Positions 56,348-64,000 of a stretch of 64,000 nt of DNA are shown here, piece by piece (within the stretch, counting starts at the first letter, position 1; each line of letters opens with the position of its first letter). Below the pieces are notes generated by a model. It was not told the origin of the DNA. It did no database searches and saw nothing but the letters and a program-made list of their open reading frames with translations. The stretch comes from Flavobacterium sp. 9R (GTDB lineage Bacteria > Bacteroidota > Bacteroidia > Flavobacteriales > Flavobacteriaceae). Both the position numbers and the translations under genes were made by a program. The stretch lies in the NCBI RefSeq assembly GCF_902506345.1, contig NZ_LR733413.1, positions 1,705,636-1,769,635 of the forward strand, in the 5' to 3' direction.

Positions 56348-57283
56348 ATATTTTTTTAGTGGTTTGTGATGCTTGGTGCTTGATGCTTGATGCTTGACGC
56401 TAAGCAGTACCCTGTAATAAAAGGCGAACTAAGTCAGGTACTCTATATAACCTTCCATTCAAACAAGTAGACTTAACAACCAAACTTTACGAACCTTACG
56501 GTTAAATCATCAAACCTTTAAACAACCTTAAACAAGTCACCGATTAAGCAGGTAACAAATTAAACAATTTTAAACCATCTTAAACAATCATCCTCTACCT
56601 AACTACAAAGTATAATCGATTAAACACTTAACCGATTAAACGATTAACCTTTAAAACAATCTTTGCCAGCCTCGCGTAACCCTTTGCAAGTTTTACGGTT
56701 AAATTACAACACTATAACCACCCCATAACTCATAACTCACAACTGATAACTGATAACTGATAACTGATAACTGATAACTGATAACTGATAACTGACAACC
56801 GACTAACCCGTTAAGCAATCTTTGCGCACCTCGAGTAACCCTTTGCGAGCTTTGCGGTTAAATTACAATACTATAACCACTCCATAACTCACACCCCACA
56901 ACTCAAACTCATAACCGATAACAGATAACTCACAACCGACTAACCCGTTAAGGAATCTTTGCGAACCTCGCGTAACCCTTTGCGAGCTTTGCGGTTAAAT
57001 TACAACACTATAACCACTCCATAACTCATAACTGATAACTCACAACTCACAACCGATAACAGATAACTGACAACCGACTAACCAGTTAAGCAATCTTTGT
57101 GACCCTCGCGTAACCCTTTAAAACTTTGCGGTTAAATTAAAACACTATAACCACCCCATAACTCATAACTGATAACAGATAACTCACAACTGATAACTCA
57201 CAACTGATAACTCACAACTAATAACTCACAACTGATAACACATAACCGATAACCGATAACTGACAACCAATTACCCTCATCTC
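56348..57283. repeat. 936-base gap: 137-bp repeats and AACTGAT microsatellite
   Basis: Near 56360-56395 GATGCTT words recur. A composite phrase of CCTCGCGTAACCCTTTGCGA, CTTTGCGGTTAAATTACAA and CACTATAACCACTCCATAA, in pieces, occurs four times; the GGTTAAATTA anchor is at 56697, 56856, 56993 and 57130 (spacing 159, 137, 137). Between copies lie AACTGAT words, seven perfect head-to-tail copies at 56741-56789. TTAACC words fill 56500-56660. The last ones reach the rmlC stop. No gene was found. Confidence 0.85.
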
Positions 57284-57832
57284 CTAAAACTCACTATTAC
57301 AATTAGCGAAATCAGGCAAAACCAAATCCTTTTCTGAAACAATTGCCTTCTTCAATTCCATTCCCCAATCAATATTTAATGTAGGATCATCAAAACGAAT
57401 CCCACCCTCACTGGCTTTGTTATAAAACTGATCGCATTTATACAATACCACCGCCGTTTCACTCAAAACCGAAAAGCCATGAGCAAAACCTTGAGGTACT
57501 AACAATTGTTTTTTATTTTCAGCAGTTAATTTAATGCCAAAATGCTGTCCATAGGTCGGAGAATCTTTTCTCAAATCGACCGCCACATCCATAATCTCCC
57601 CTTGCAACACCCGAACTAATTTCGTTTGTGCATAAGGTGGGTTTTGATAATGCAAGCCTCTCAAAGTCCCTCTTTGGGAAAACGACTGATTGTCTTGTAC
57701 AAAATCGATGGCAATGCCAAGAGCACTGAACTTGTTTTTATTGTAGCCTTCAAAAAAATACCCACGAGCGTCTTCAAAAACATCAGGAGTAAGTACTACT
57801 AAATCTTTAATAAATGTTTCTTCTTTATTCAT
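57284..57832 (-). CDS. rmlC: dTDP-4-dehydrorhamnose 3,5-epimerase
   Basis: A 182-residue cupin: LVVLTPDVFEDARGYFFEGY, FVQDNQSFSQRGTLRGLHYQ with the catalytic His, VRVLQGEIMDVAVDLRKDSP, YGQHFGIKL, VPQGFAHGFSVLSE and IRFDDPTLNIDWG. It epimerises C3 and C5 of dTDP-4-keto-6-deoxyglucose. A TAAATTTG -7-like box sits only five bases upstream of the start on the minus strand, which would give an almost leaderless mRNA if used. Confidence 0.96.
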   Translation of the reverse strand: MNKEETFIKDLVVLTPDVFEDARGYFFEGYNKNKFSALGIAIDFVQDNQSFSQRGTLRGLHYQNPPYAQTKLVRVLQGEIMDVAVDLRKDSPTYGQHFGIKLTAENKKQLLVPQGFAHGFSVLSETAVVLYKCDQFYNKASEGGIRFDDPTLNIDWGMELKKAIVSEKDLVLPDFANCNSEF

Positions 57833-57865
57833 GCTGCAAATTTATATTTTTATTTTAGATGGGAA

Positions 57866-57995
57866 AGGTTAAATGGTTAATCGGTTAATGGATTAACTGG
57901 TTAATCGTTTAACTGGTTAACTGTTGAATGGGTTAATAGATGAAATGGTTAACTGGTTAACTGGTTAATCGGTTAAGGGGTTAACTATTAATTAA
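57866..57995. repeat. GGTTAA-type word array upstream of rmlC
   Basis: GGTTAATCGGTTAATGG and AACTGGTTAACTGGTTAAC words recur at 7-9 base spacing. They are the reverse complement of the TTAACC words at 58618-58990, so the gap is flanked by inverted arrays. Confidence 0.85.
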
Positions 57996-58019
57996 TTGAT
58001 TACTTAGTTAGCTAGTTTC

Positions 58020-58617
58020 CTCACAGGAAAAGTGATATCTTGATGAATGGCACCATAAACACAATCGAGAGGCTGCTAGTTCCTTTTTCATTCCCCCTAC
58101 CTTAAAGGGTCGAAAAAGTAACGATGACCAAAAGTTATAAAATTGATTTTTGAAATTCGGAATTTCTTGTTTTCGGCTCCCTTTAGGTTTGGGGTAAACG
58201 AAAACTCACAGTATCTTACTTCAAAACACACCCCCAGCACCTATAACTCCAGTAACTATTTATTTTTGGAGTCGTTAAATCTTCGATTTCTAGAGGGGAG
58301 GCGCTATAGTAAACACTACACATTTAGCATACTTAACTGAACTGTCCTGTACATTGTTAACCGCCTTCCACTTCTAGCCTCTACCTTTTAACCTCTACCT
58401 TCTACCTTTGATTGTTCCCTCGAGTAGTTCATACTGAGCGAAGCGAAGTACAGTCGAGAGGCTTCGTATCAATAAAACCTGTTTTCAGGTCTATTTAAGG
58501 TAGGTCTCATCTGAAAACACAAACTGATCACTTTTCAACTGAACACTGAATACTTCCTTAACGAACCTTGCGTAATCCTTTGCAATCTTCGCGGTAAAAC
58601 TATTAAACTTTCAAACA
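58020..58617. repeat. dispersed repeats between the inverted word arrays
   Basis: 58222-58310 (ACACCCCCAGCACCTATAAC, TTTTTGGAGTCGTTAAATC) is a second copy of 36757-36845. From ~58330 to 58700 the sequence (TGTCCTGTACATTGTTAACC, a CTCGAG...AAGTACAGTCGAGAGGC palindrome, AAAACCTGTTTTCAGGTC, CTTCGCGGTAAAACTATTAA) is duplicated at ~60665-61000. No gene was found. Confidence 0.75.
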
Positions 58618-58990
58618 ACTTTAAAAAGTTAACCGATTAAACTTTTAAACAATTTTAAACAACCGCACAATTAACCGATTAACCAGTTAAACAATTCAAC
58701 AGTTAACAAGTTAAACAATTAACCTTTAAACAACCTTAAACAATTAAACAGTTAACCGATTAACCAGTTAACCGATTAAACCATTAAACAACCTTAAACA
58801 ATTAAGCAGTTAACCGATTAACCAATTAAACCTTTAAACAACCTTAAACAATTAACCGATTAAACAGTTAACCGATTAAACCATTAAACAACCTTAAACA
58901 ATTAAGCAGTTAACCGATTAACCAATTAAACCTTTAAACAACCTTAAACAATTAACCGATTAAACAGTTAACCGATTAAACAGATAACCG
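58618..58990. repeat. TTAACC-type word array with a perfect 100-bp tandem duplication
   Basis: Eight-base words TTAACCGA, TTAACCAG, TTAAACAA and TTAAGCAG alternate with TTAAACAACC. Bases 58771-58870 and 58871-58970 are identical at all 100 positions. Confidence 0.95.
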
Positions 58991-59158
58991 ATAACCGGTA
59001 ATCCCACATCACAAACTTTTCAAAATTAATTCGTGCATCCGTGGCAAACCACATCGTTTGCACTGAGCCATTTGTGACATTTGTGTCATTTTATGTTCAA
59101 AAATGACAACCATCAAGAAACGAAAAACAGTATGCAATATCTTTCAACAAAAAAAAGT

Positions 59159-59992
59159 ATGGCTATAGTAAAAGCACCCTTTGCAATCACTGGCACGATA
59201 GACGACCTAAACTTTTATCTCGATCAAGATAAAATCAACCGCGTTCGCAAAAAAGCAGATTCGGCTAAGACGACCAAAAAGAACCGAAACGCATCCAACG
59301 ATCACCTCATAAAAATGCAAGGCCAAGAAATGAGCCATTGTTCTAAAACTTCCAAAATATTTCGTCGATTAACGCAAGCCTTTAATAATAACGCAAAAGA
59401 CGGCAGTTATGCAGGAAGAGCCAACGCCCTCTTTTTGAATATCGTAAAAGAAGACCATAATAATGAACGAGGGAATCGTTTAGTAACTGAAGGCATCAAA
59501 TCCAAATACGGTCAAGAACTCCTTTTAGGCTTTGAAAGCAACAAATTACGCCCCCTTCCACTGGTACTACCCTCAAATAAATGGACACTAAAAAACCACG
59601 GTTTTAAGTATTCAAATTGTAATTTAGAAACCGACCTCAATTGGCCTGAAGATGCCACTCATATCACCTTCAATCTAGCCATTGCCAATTGGAACCTAGA
59701 AACCAACCACTTCACCACCATCTATGGCGAACCACAATTTTTTCCCAAAACCAGTACCCCACAAGACATAACCATAACGGTTAAACCGCCTACAGACCAA
59801 GACCTCCACCTCACTTTTTTATTTATTGGCTTTTCCAACCAAATCGGTAGCAAACACATCCCGCTCCACCGCAAACACAACACGGCAACCCTAATAGCTT
59901 ACCACTACTTTCCCCAACACCTCAACGATAATACTCCAGCTCAAACCGAAACCTCAGCTGAAAATTTAAAACCTCCATTTAGCTTTTCCTAA
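59159..59992 (+). CDS. conserved Bacteroidetes protein of unknown function
   Basis: A 277-residue protein from the ATG at 59159 (MAIVKAPFAITGTIDDLNFY); in-frame ATGs at 59081 and 59132 would add atypical residues that lie in repeat-like DNA. The order of segments - a short GTIDDLNFY beta-turn, a basic linker, MQGQEMSHCSKTSKIFRRL, NALFLNIVKED and GFESNKLRPL - is that of a family of ~200-280-residue Bacteroidetes proteins with no known role. No signal peptide or catalytic motif is visible. It is the only plus-strand gene in this part of the polysaccharide region and may be unrelated to it. The C-terminal ~25 residues are low-complexity. Confidence 0.6.
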   Translation: MAIVKAPFAITGTIDDLNFYLDQDKINRVRKKADSAKTTKKNRNASNDHLIKMQGQEMSHCSKTSKIFRRLTQAFNNNAKDGSYAGRANALFLNIVKEDHNNERGNRLVTEGIKSKYGQELLLGFESNKLRPLPLVLPSNKWTLKNHGFKYSNCNLETDLNWPEDATHITFNLAIANWNLETNHFTTIYGEPQFFPKTSTPQDITITVKPPTDQDLHLTFLFIGFSNQIGSKHIPLHRKHNTATLIAYHYFPQHLNDNTPAQTETSAENLKPPFSFS

Positions 59993-60003
59993 CCCCAATA
60001 AAA

Positions 60004-60038
60004 AACCCTTTCAGAATCCAAAACTCAGAAAGGGTTTA
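60004..60038. terminator. terminator hairpin between convergent genes
   Basis: AAACCCTTTC (60004-60013) pairs with GAAAGGGTTT (60029-60038), loop of 15. On the minus strand it is followed by TTTTTT, so it can end the cupin transcript; on the plus strand it is 12 bases after the unknown gene and may serve both. Confidence 0.65.
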
Positions 60039-60189
60039 AAAATAGCATCAATTAACTCCTTATAAAGCCTACCCGATAGCTCAAAATCCGAAAAAATTTG
60101 TGAATTTGCGGTTATCCTCCTCACTAAACTTTCCGAACCATGTACAACACTTTGCGACCTTGTGTCTTCGCGGTTCACTTTTTGGAATT

Positions 60190-60651
60190 TTAAAATTTGG
60201 AATTTCCATTAGCATATTCGATAGGCCACATCTCCGGAGGAAATCGCACGTCATCCTCAGCCGTACGTTCCAGTGGTAAAGTCGAAAAAGAAATCAATTT
60301 TGAACCCGCTTCAAGCGACTCAATGGCATTAGCATAGCCTTCAGGTATGTGCAAGACTTTACTTTCGTTAGCCGAAAGCAAGACATTCTCCACAGACAGG
60401 TCTTTCGAAGGAGATTCCCAGTGGTCCACTTTGACAAAATGTACTCGGATGGAACCTTGTACACAATAAAAATACTTGTTATCAATGCGATGCCCTTGCC
60501 AAGCACGCAAAGGGTGCTCCTCAGAATTACTGATAATATAAAACCGAGCAATCTCTTCAAAGACCATCCCATTCACAAACGAAATTTGCCCTCTAAGATC
60601 GGTATGGATACCTCCTTCTATTAGTCTAGGTTGTTTCACTATAGCTCCCAT
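60190..60651 (-). CDS. RmlC-like cupin (WxcM/FdtA-like) of nucleotide-sugar metabolism
   Basis: A 153-residue single-domain cupin: IEGGIHTDLRGQISFVNGM, RFYIISNSEEHPLRAWQGHR with the conserved His, YFYCVQGSIRVHFV, VLHIPEGYANAIESLEAGSK and EDDVRFPPEMW. Relatives are dTDP-sugar 3,4-ketoisomerases or unassigned 'sugar epimerases'. It lies between rmlC and the WecA-like gene, so a role in making a modified deoxysugar is likely. The exact reaction is not readable from sequence. Confidence 0.75.
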   Translation of the reverse strand: MGAIVKQPRLIEGGIHTDLRGQISFVNGMVFEEIARFYIISNSEEHPLRAWQGHRIDNKYFYCVQGSIRVHFVKVDHWESPSKDLSVENVLLSANESKVLHIPEGYANAIESLEAGSKLISFSTLPLERTAEDDVRFPPEMWPIEYANGNSKF

Positions 60652-61402
60652 ATCATTTTCTTGTCTTGTTAACTTCCAACTGAACTTTCCTGTACATTGT
60701 CAACTACCTTCCACCTCTAACCTCTACATTCTATCTTCTACATTCTATCTTCTACCTTTGATTGTCACCTCGAGTAGTTTATACTGAGCGAAGTCGAAGT
60801 ACAGTCGAGAGGCTTTGTTTCAATAAAACCTGTTTTCAGGTCTATTTAAGATTGGCTAAACTGAAAACACCCACTGATCACTTTCCAACTGAATACTGAA
60901 TACTTCCTTGGCGAACCTTGCGAAACACTTTTCGAACTTCGCGGTAAAACTATTAAACTTTCAAACAACTTTAAACAGTTAACCGATTAACCAATTAAAC
61001 CTTTATACAACCTTAAACGATTAAACAATTAAACAGTTAACCGATTAACCAGTTAACCAATTAAATCTTTAAACAACCTTAAACGATTAACCAGTTAACC
61101 GATTAAACAGTTAAACAATTTTAAACAACCGCACAATTGACCAATTGACCAGTTAACCGATTAATCAATTTTAAACAACTTTAAACAGTTAACCGATTAA
61201 CCAATTAAACCTTTAAACAACCTTAAACAATTAACCAGTTAACCAATTAACCGATTAAACAGTTAAACAATTTTAAACAACCGCACAATTAACCGATTAG
61301 ACAGTTAACCGATTAAACAATTTTAAACAATTAACCAGTTAACCAGTTAACCGATTAAACAGTTAAACAATTAACCGATTAACCAGTTAACCGATTAAAC
61401 CA
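60652..61402. repeat. 751-base gap: duplicated block and TTAACC word array
   Basis: 60665-61000 repeats 58330-58700 (same order of CCTGTACATTGTCAAC, CTACCTTTGATTGTCACC, CTGAGCGAAGTCGAAGTAC, AAAACCTGTTTTCAGGTC and TTCGCGGTAAAACTATTAA). From 60965 to the stop codon of the next gene, TTAACCGATTAACCAGTTAA words continue. No gene was found. Confidence 0.85.
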
Positions 61403-62341
61403 TTAAACTTCTTTCGTCGCCCAATACCTAATACCCAAATACACCCCACTCATCACTATTAAAATCAATATAAAAACAGTAAGCGTCAAAGCCTGTTGTT
61501 GGATCAAATAAATGGCAGAGTAATTCACTCCCAACTGCACCACAGCATACCCTACAGCCACAGCCACATGGGGCAAGCGCTTTTCATTAGCCAAATACTG
61601 ATACAAGTGCGAACGATGTGCTTCGAGTATATTTTCTTTTTTGCGAAGGCGATTGAAAATGGTCAGAACTGCATCTATACCATAAACAGCGAAGAAAAGC
61701 AAATAGCCTATTTGTTGCGTAGCCACAATCAACTTCACCATATAGTAACCCAAAAACAAAGCCATAGCTACACTCCCTACATCACCCGCAAAGGTTTTAG
61801 CTCTTTTTCTCAAATTAAAGAAAGCAAATACCAAACAGGCTATTCCCATAACATCAAGCATAGGCACATCTTCTACCAATTCTGGTAAAAAACGGAAAGA
61901 AACGAGGCTCACCAAAGCATACAAGACCGTGATCCCGTTGATGCCATCCATAAAATTAAAGGCATTGGTCCAACCGATTAACAAAATTGCTACTACCGGC
62001 AGCCACCACCAGCCCAATGTTATGAGTTCTAAATCATACAACACCAAACCAATAGCCAACAGATGAGCCAATAATCTTGGAAATTGCGACAATGGACGGA
62101 TATCATCAATAAAACTAACCACTGCAACGAGTAAGATCGACAAAGACAAAGGCCAACTCACGTACCCCATCCCAAAACCAAGCACCACCGCTATGGGAAA
62201 TAAAATCCCTCCACCTCGTAGGGTAATCTGGGTATGAGAAGAACGCAAGTTAGGTTTATCGATAATATTAAACCGATCCGCAATTTTAAAATAAAAAAGT
62301 TCCGCTAGTAGCAGAACTAGAAAAAATAGAATATATATCAT
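61403..62341 (-). CDS. WecA/MraY-family UDP-sugar:undecaprenyl-phosphate sugar-1-phosphate transferase
   Basis: A 312-residue membrane protein with about ten helices. Family motifs: NIIDKPNLRSSHTQITLRGG, SFIDDIRPLSQFPRLLAHLL (the DD pair binds Mg2+), TNAFNFMDGINGITVLYAL, TFAGDVGSVAMALFLGYY and the basic loop LRKKENILEAHRSHLYQYL. It moves GlcNAc-1-P (or a derivative) to undecaprenyl phosphate, starting a lipid-linked glycan. It is a second initiating enzyme next to the WbaP-like one at 18206-19597, so two glycans or two stages are served. The stop codon sits in the word array. Confidence 0.92.
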   Translation of the reverse strand: MIYILFFLVLLLAELFYFKIADRFNIIDKPNLRSSHTQITLRGGGILFPIAVVLGFGMGYVSWPLSLSILLVAVVSFIDDIRPLSQFPRLLAHLLAIGLVLYDLELITLGWWWLPVVAILLIGWTNAFNFMDGINGITVLYALVSLVSFRFLPELVEDVPMLDVMGIACLVFAFFNLRKRAKTFAGDVGSVAMALFLGYYMVKLIVATQQIGYLLFFAVYGIDAVLTIFNRLRKKENILEAHRSHLYQYLANEKRLPHVAVAVGYAVVQLGVNYSAIYLIQQQALTLTVFILILIVMSGVYLGIRYWATKEV

Positions 62342-62384
62342 TTTTTAAACTAAATTTTGATTTATAACTCCCAGCCGTTAGCTA

Positions 62385-64000
62385 GAGTGCATTACATTGC
62401 TACAGCTATTTAAAACGTATTGAGAAGCTTTTTGTGCACCCAAATGTTCTCGATACAATTTTCAAAAAAAGCTATCGCATTTTTCGAAAATCACTCGAAC
62501 TGACGATTCGTATTTCGAGAACTTCTTGAGTCCCCCAAGCAAGCAAAGAGTTAACCGATGCGTCAGTTCAAGTAGAATTGAAACGTGACAGCTTTTCAAT
62601 TCATATCGAGAAACAAACCGCCCTCGATACAATTTTCAAAAAAAGCTACCGCAATTTTTTTAAAACCACTCGGTCTGACGTTTCACTTTTCGAGAACTTC
62701 TTGGGTTCCCCCAAGCAAGCAACGAGATAACCGAGGCGTCAGTTCGAGTAGAATTGAAACGCGATAGCTTTTCAATTCATATCGAGAACCCTTATGTACC
62801 CAAACGCCCTCGATACAATTTTTAAAAAAAGCTAACGCATTTTCTAAAAACCACTCGGTCTGACGTTTCACTTTTCGAGAACTTCTTGGGTTCCCCCAAG
62901 CAAGCAACGAGATAACCGAGGCGTCAGTTCGAGTAGAATTGAAACGCGATAGCTTTTCAATTCATATCGAGAACCCTTATGTGCACCAAACGCCCTCAAT
63001 ACAATTTTCAAAAAAAACTACCGCAATTTTTTTAAAACCACTCGGTCTGACGATTCGTTTTACGAGAACCTCTTAATTTCCCTAAGCAAGCAACGAGATA
63101 ACCGAGGCGTCAGTTCGAGTGCATTAAATTGCCATAGCTATTTAATGCGTATCGAGAACCTTTTTTTAGCTAAATTCACTAAAGCTTCGAAATCGCCATT
63201 AATTAACGCCTCTTTTTTTGCTCTTGACCACTTTTTAATTTGTTTTTCTTTTTCAATTGCTATAGTAATATCCGTAAACTCACAATAAAAAACAAGTTCA
63301 AGTGGCCTTCTGTTAGCGGTGTAACAATCTGGATAATAGCCCGTATTATGTCTAAACAATCTTTGTCCCAAATTACTAGTAACGCCAGTATAATAACTAC
63401 CATCTGAACATTTTAGAATATAGACATAAGAAAGTTTCATAGATTATCAGCAAATAATTACAATTCAAATCTTCCGTCAGTTCGAGTGTTTTTTAAAGAC
63501 AATGCGACAGCAATTTTTTTAAAACCACTCGGTCTGACGTTTCACTTTTCGAGAACTTCTTGAGTCCCCCTAGCGTCAGTTCGAGTGTTTTCTATGCTCT
63601 GCGGCAGCAAGGGTATAGAAAATGTATCGAGAACGACGCCTCTCTGCAACCAAACGCCCTCGATACAATTTTCAGAAAAAGCTAACGCATTTTCTAAAAA
63701 CCACTCGGTCTGACGTTTCACTTTTCGAGAACTTCTTGAGTCCCCCTAGCGTCAGTTCGAGTGTTTTCTATGCTCTGCGGCAGCAAGGGTATAGAAAATG
63801 TATCGAGAACGACGCCTCTCTGCACCCAAACGCCCTCGATACAATTTTCAGAAAAAGCTAACGCATTTTCTAAAAACCACTCGGTCTGACGATTCGTATT
63901 TCGAGAACTTCTTGAGTCCTCCAAGCGTCAGTTCGAGTGTTTTCTATGCCCTGCGGCAACAAGGGTATAGAAAATGTATCGAGAACGACGCCTCTCTGCA
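62385..64000. repeat. array 2: inverted hairpin elements (GTCAGTTCGAGTG...TATCGAGAAC), 174-186-bp units, around a GIY-YIG gene
   Basis: Units alternate two inverted versions of one element: CTCGATACAATTTT...CACTCGGTCTGAC and GTCAGTTCGAGTG-hairpin-TATCGAGAAC. CTCGATAC starts at 62449, 62623, 62809, 62995 (CTCAATAC), 63659 and 63835 (spacing 174, 186, 186 and, after the gene, 176). The inner hairpins differ in sequence but keep pairing: GAATTGAAA/TTTCAATTC at 62751-62778, GCATTAAAT/ATTTAATGC at 63121-63148 and TTTTCTAT/ATAGAAAA at 63588-63622. The array runs off the window end. Confidence 0.93.
63138..63440 (-). CDS. small GIY-YIG endonuclease inside hairpin array 2
   Basis: A 100-residue single-domain GIY-YIG protein: YVYILKCSDGSYYTGVT, GQRLFRHNTGYYPDCYTANR (Arg/His/Tyr) and IAIEKEKQIKKWSRAKKEAL with the metal-binding Glu. 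It is a clear paralogue of the protein at 31074-31406 (shared IKKWSR-KK, ALI-GDF). Its last seven residues and stop are read from the repeat: the stop (63138-63140) lies at the loop edge of the GCATTAAAT hairpin. The start is 36 bases from the next GTCAGTTCGAGTG. Gene and repeats therefore form one unit. Confidence 0.9.
   Translation of the reverse strand: MKLSYVYILKCSDGSYYTGVTSNLGQRLFRHNTGYYPDCYTANRRPLELVFYCEFTDITIAIEKEKQIKKWSRAKKEALINGDFEALVNLAKKRFSIRIK

Noticed and set aside
60990..61400. Replication origin or telomere-like repeat (TTAACC)
   Set aside because: No DnaA-box cluster or replication gene nearby; the same arrays occur in several gaps.
61403..62341. MraY of peptidoglycan synthesis
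   Set aside because: Length and context (rhamnose and cupin genes, basic loop with HRSHLYQ) fit the WecA/WbpL side of the family rather than MraY, which lies in the mur cluster.
62585..63924. Open frames of 60-79 codons in array 2
   Set aside because: They follow the repeat units on both strands and change with the unit; only the GIY-YIG frame shows a protein family.

Overview
The window looks like a chromosomal segment of a Flavobacterium-type Bacteroidetes. The evidence is low GC, proteins typical of Flavobacteriia (rubredoxin-tailed nitrite-reductase-like protein, DUF4105 protein, Tgt/LptF pair, Bacteroidetes-only proteins), TAnnTTTG-type -7 promoter elements, and intergenic palindromes of the TCGACTGCGCTCGA kind. 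No rRNA, tRNA, CRISPR array, transposase or integrase was seen.

Layout. (1) 1-5.2 kb: the end of an assimilatory nitrate-reduction locus: the 3' part of a nitrate reductase fused to an NAD(P)H/FAD module, a nitrite-reductase-like protein with a rubredoxin tail, a hotdog thioesterase, and a siroheme uroporphyrinogen methyltransferase. (2) 5.3-18.1 kb: housekeeping and small regulatory genes: a Bacteroidetes secreted protein, a five-gene regulatory region ending in a NarX/NarL-like two-component pair, dnaB, accA, a DMT exporter, lptF/G, tgt, two rhodaneses and a DUF4105 protein. (3) 18.2-62.3 kb: almost entirely minus-strand surface polysaccharide synthesis. Module A (18.2-30.6 kb) has an initiating polyprenyl glycosylphosphotransferase, a Wzy/ligase-like protein, several glycosyltransferases, a methyltransferase and an SGNH-like protein. 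Module B (32.0-50.2 kb, read from a promoter near 50.28 kb) has the Wzm/Wzt ABC exporter, methyltransferase, ten or so glycosyltransferases, neuA-neuB-neuC for a sialic-acid-type nonulosonate, and an MBOAT acyltransferase. Module C (51.9-62.3 kb) has a FlaA1/CapD-like 4,6-dehydratase, rmlA, rmlD, rmlC, a cupin and a WecA-like GlcNAc-1-P transferase.

The most unusual content is intergenic. Two arrays of inverted palindrome pairs (30.63-32.01 kb and 62.4-64.0 kb) each enclose one small GIY-YIG endonuclease gene, fitted between the palindromes. In the first array the gene-bearing unit has a directly comparable empty counterpart in an adjacent duplication. In the second array the gene's last codons and stop lie inside a hairpin whose stem sequence changes between copies while pairing is kept. 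This resembles the REPIN/RAYT relationship, but with a GIY-YIG protein in place of the RAYT transposase, and is the best candidate for an undescribed system here. The same palindrome family has been absorbed in frame into neuA. A second unusual class is short-period (7-8 bp) 'word' arrays such as TTAACCGA or AACTGAT that touch the stop codons of several genes and reappear in the opposite orientation near the start of the next gene. There are also a 165-169 bp tandem array, a perfect 100-bp tandem duplication and several dispersed repeats.
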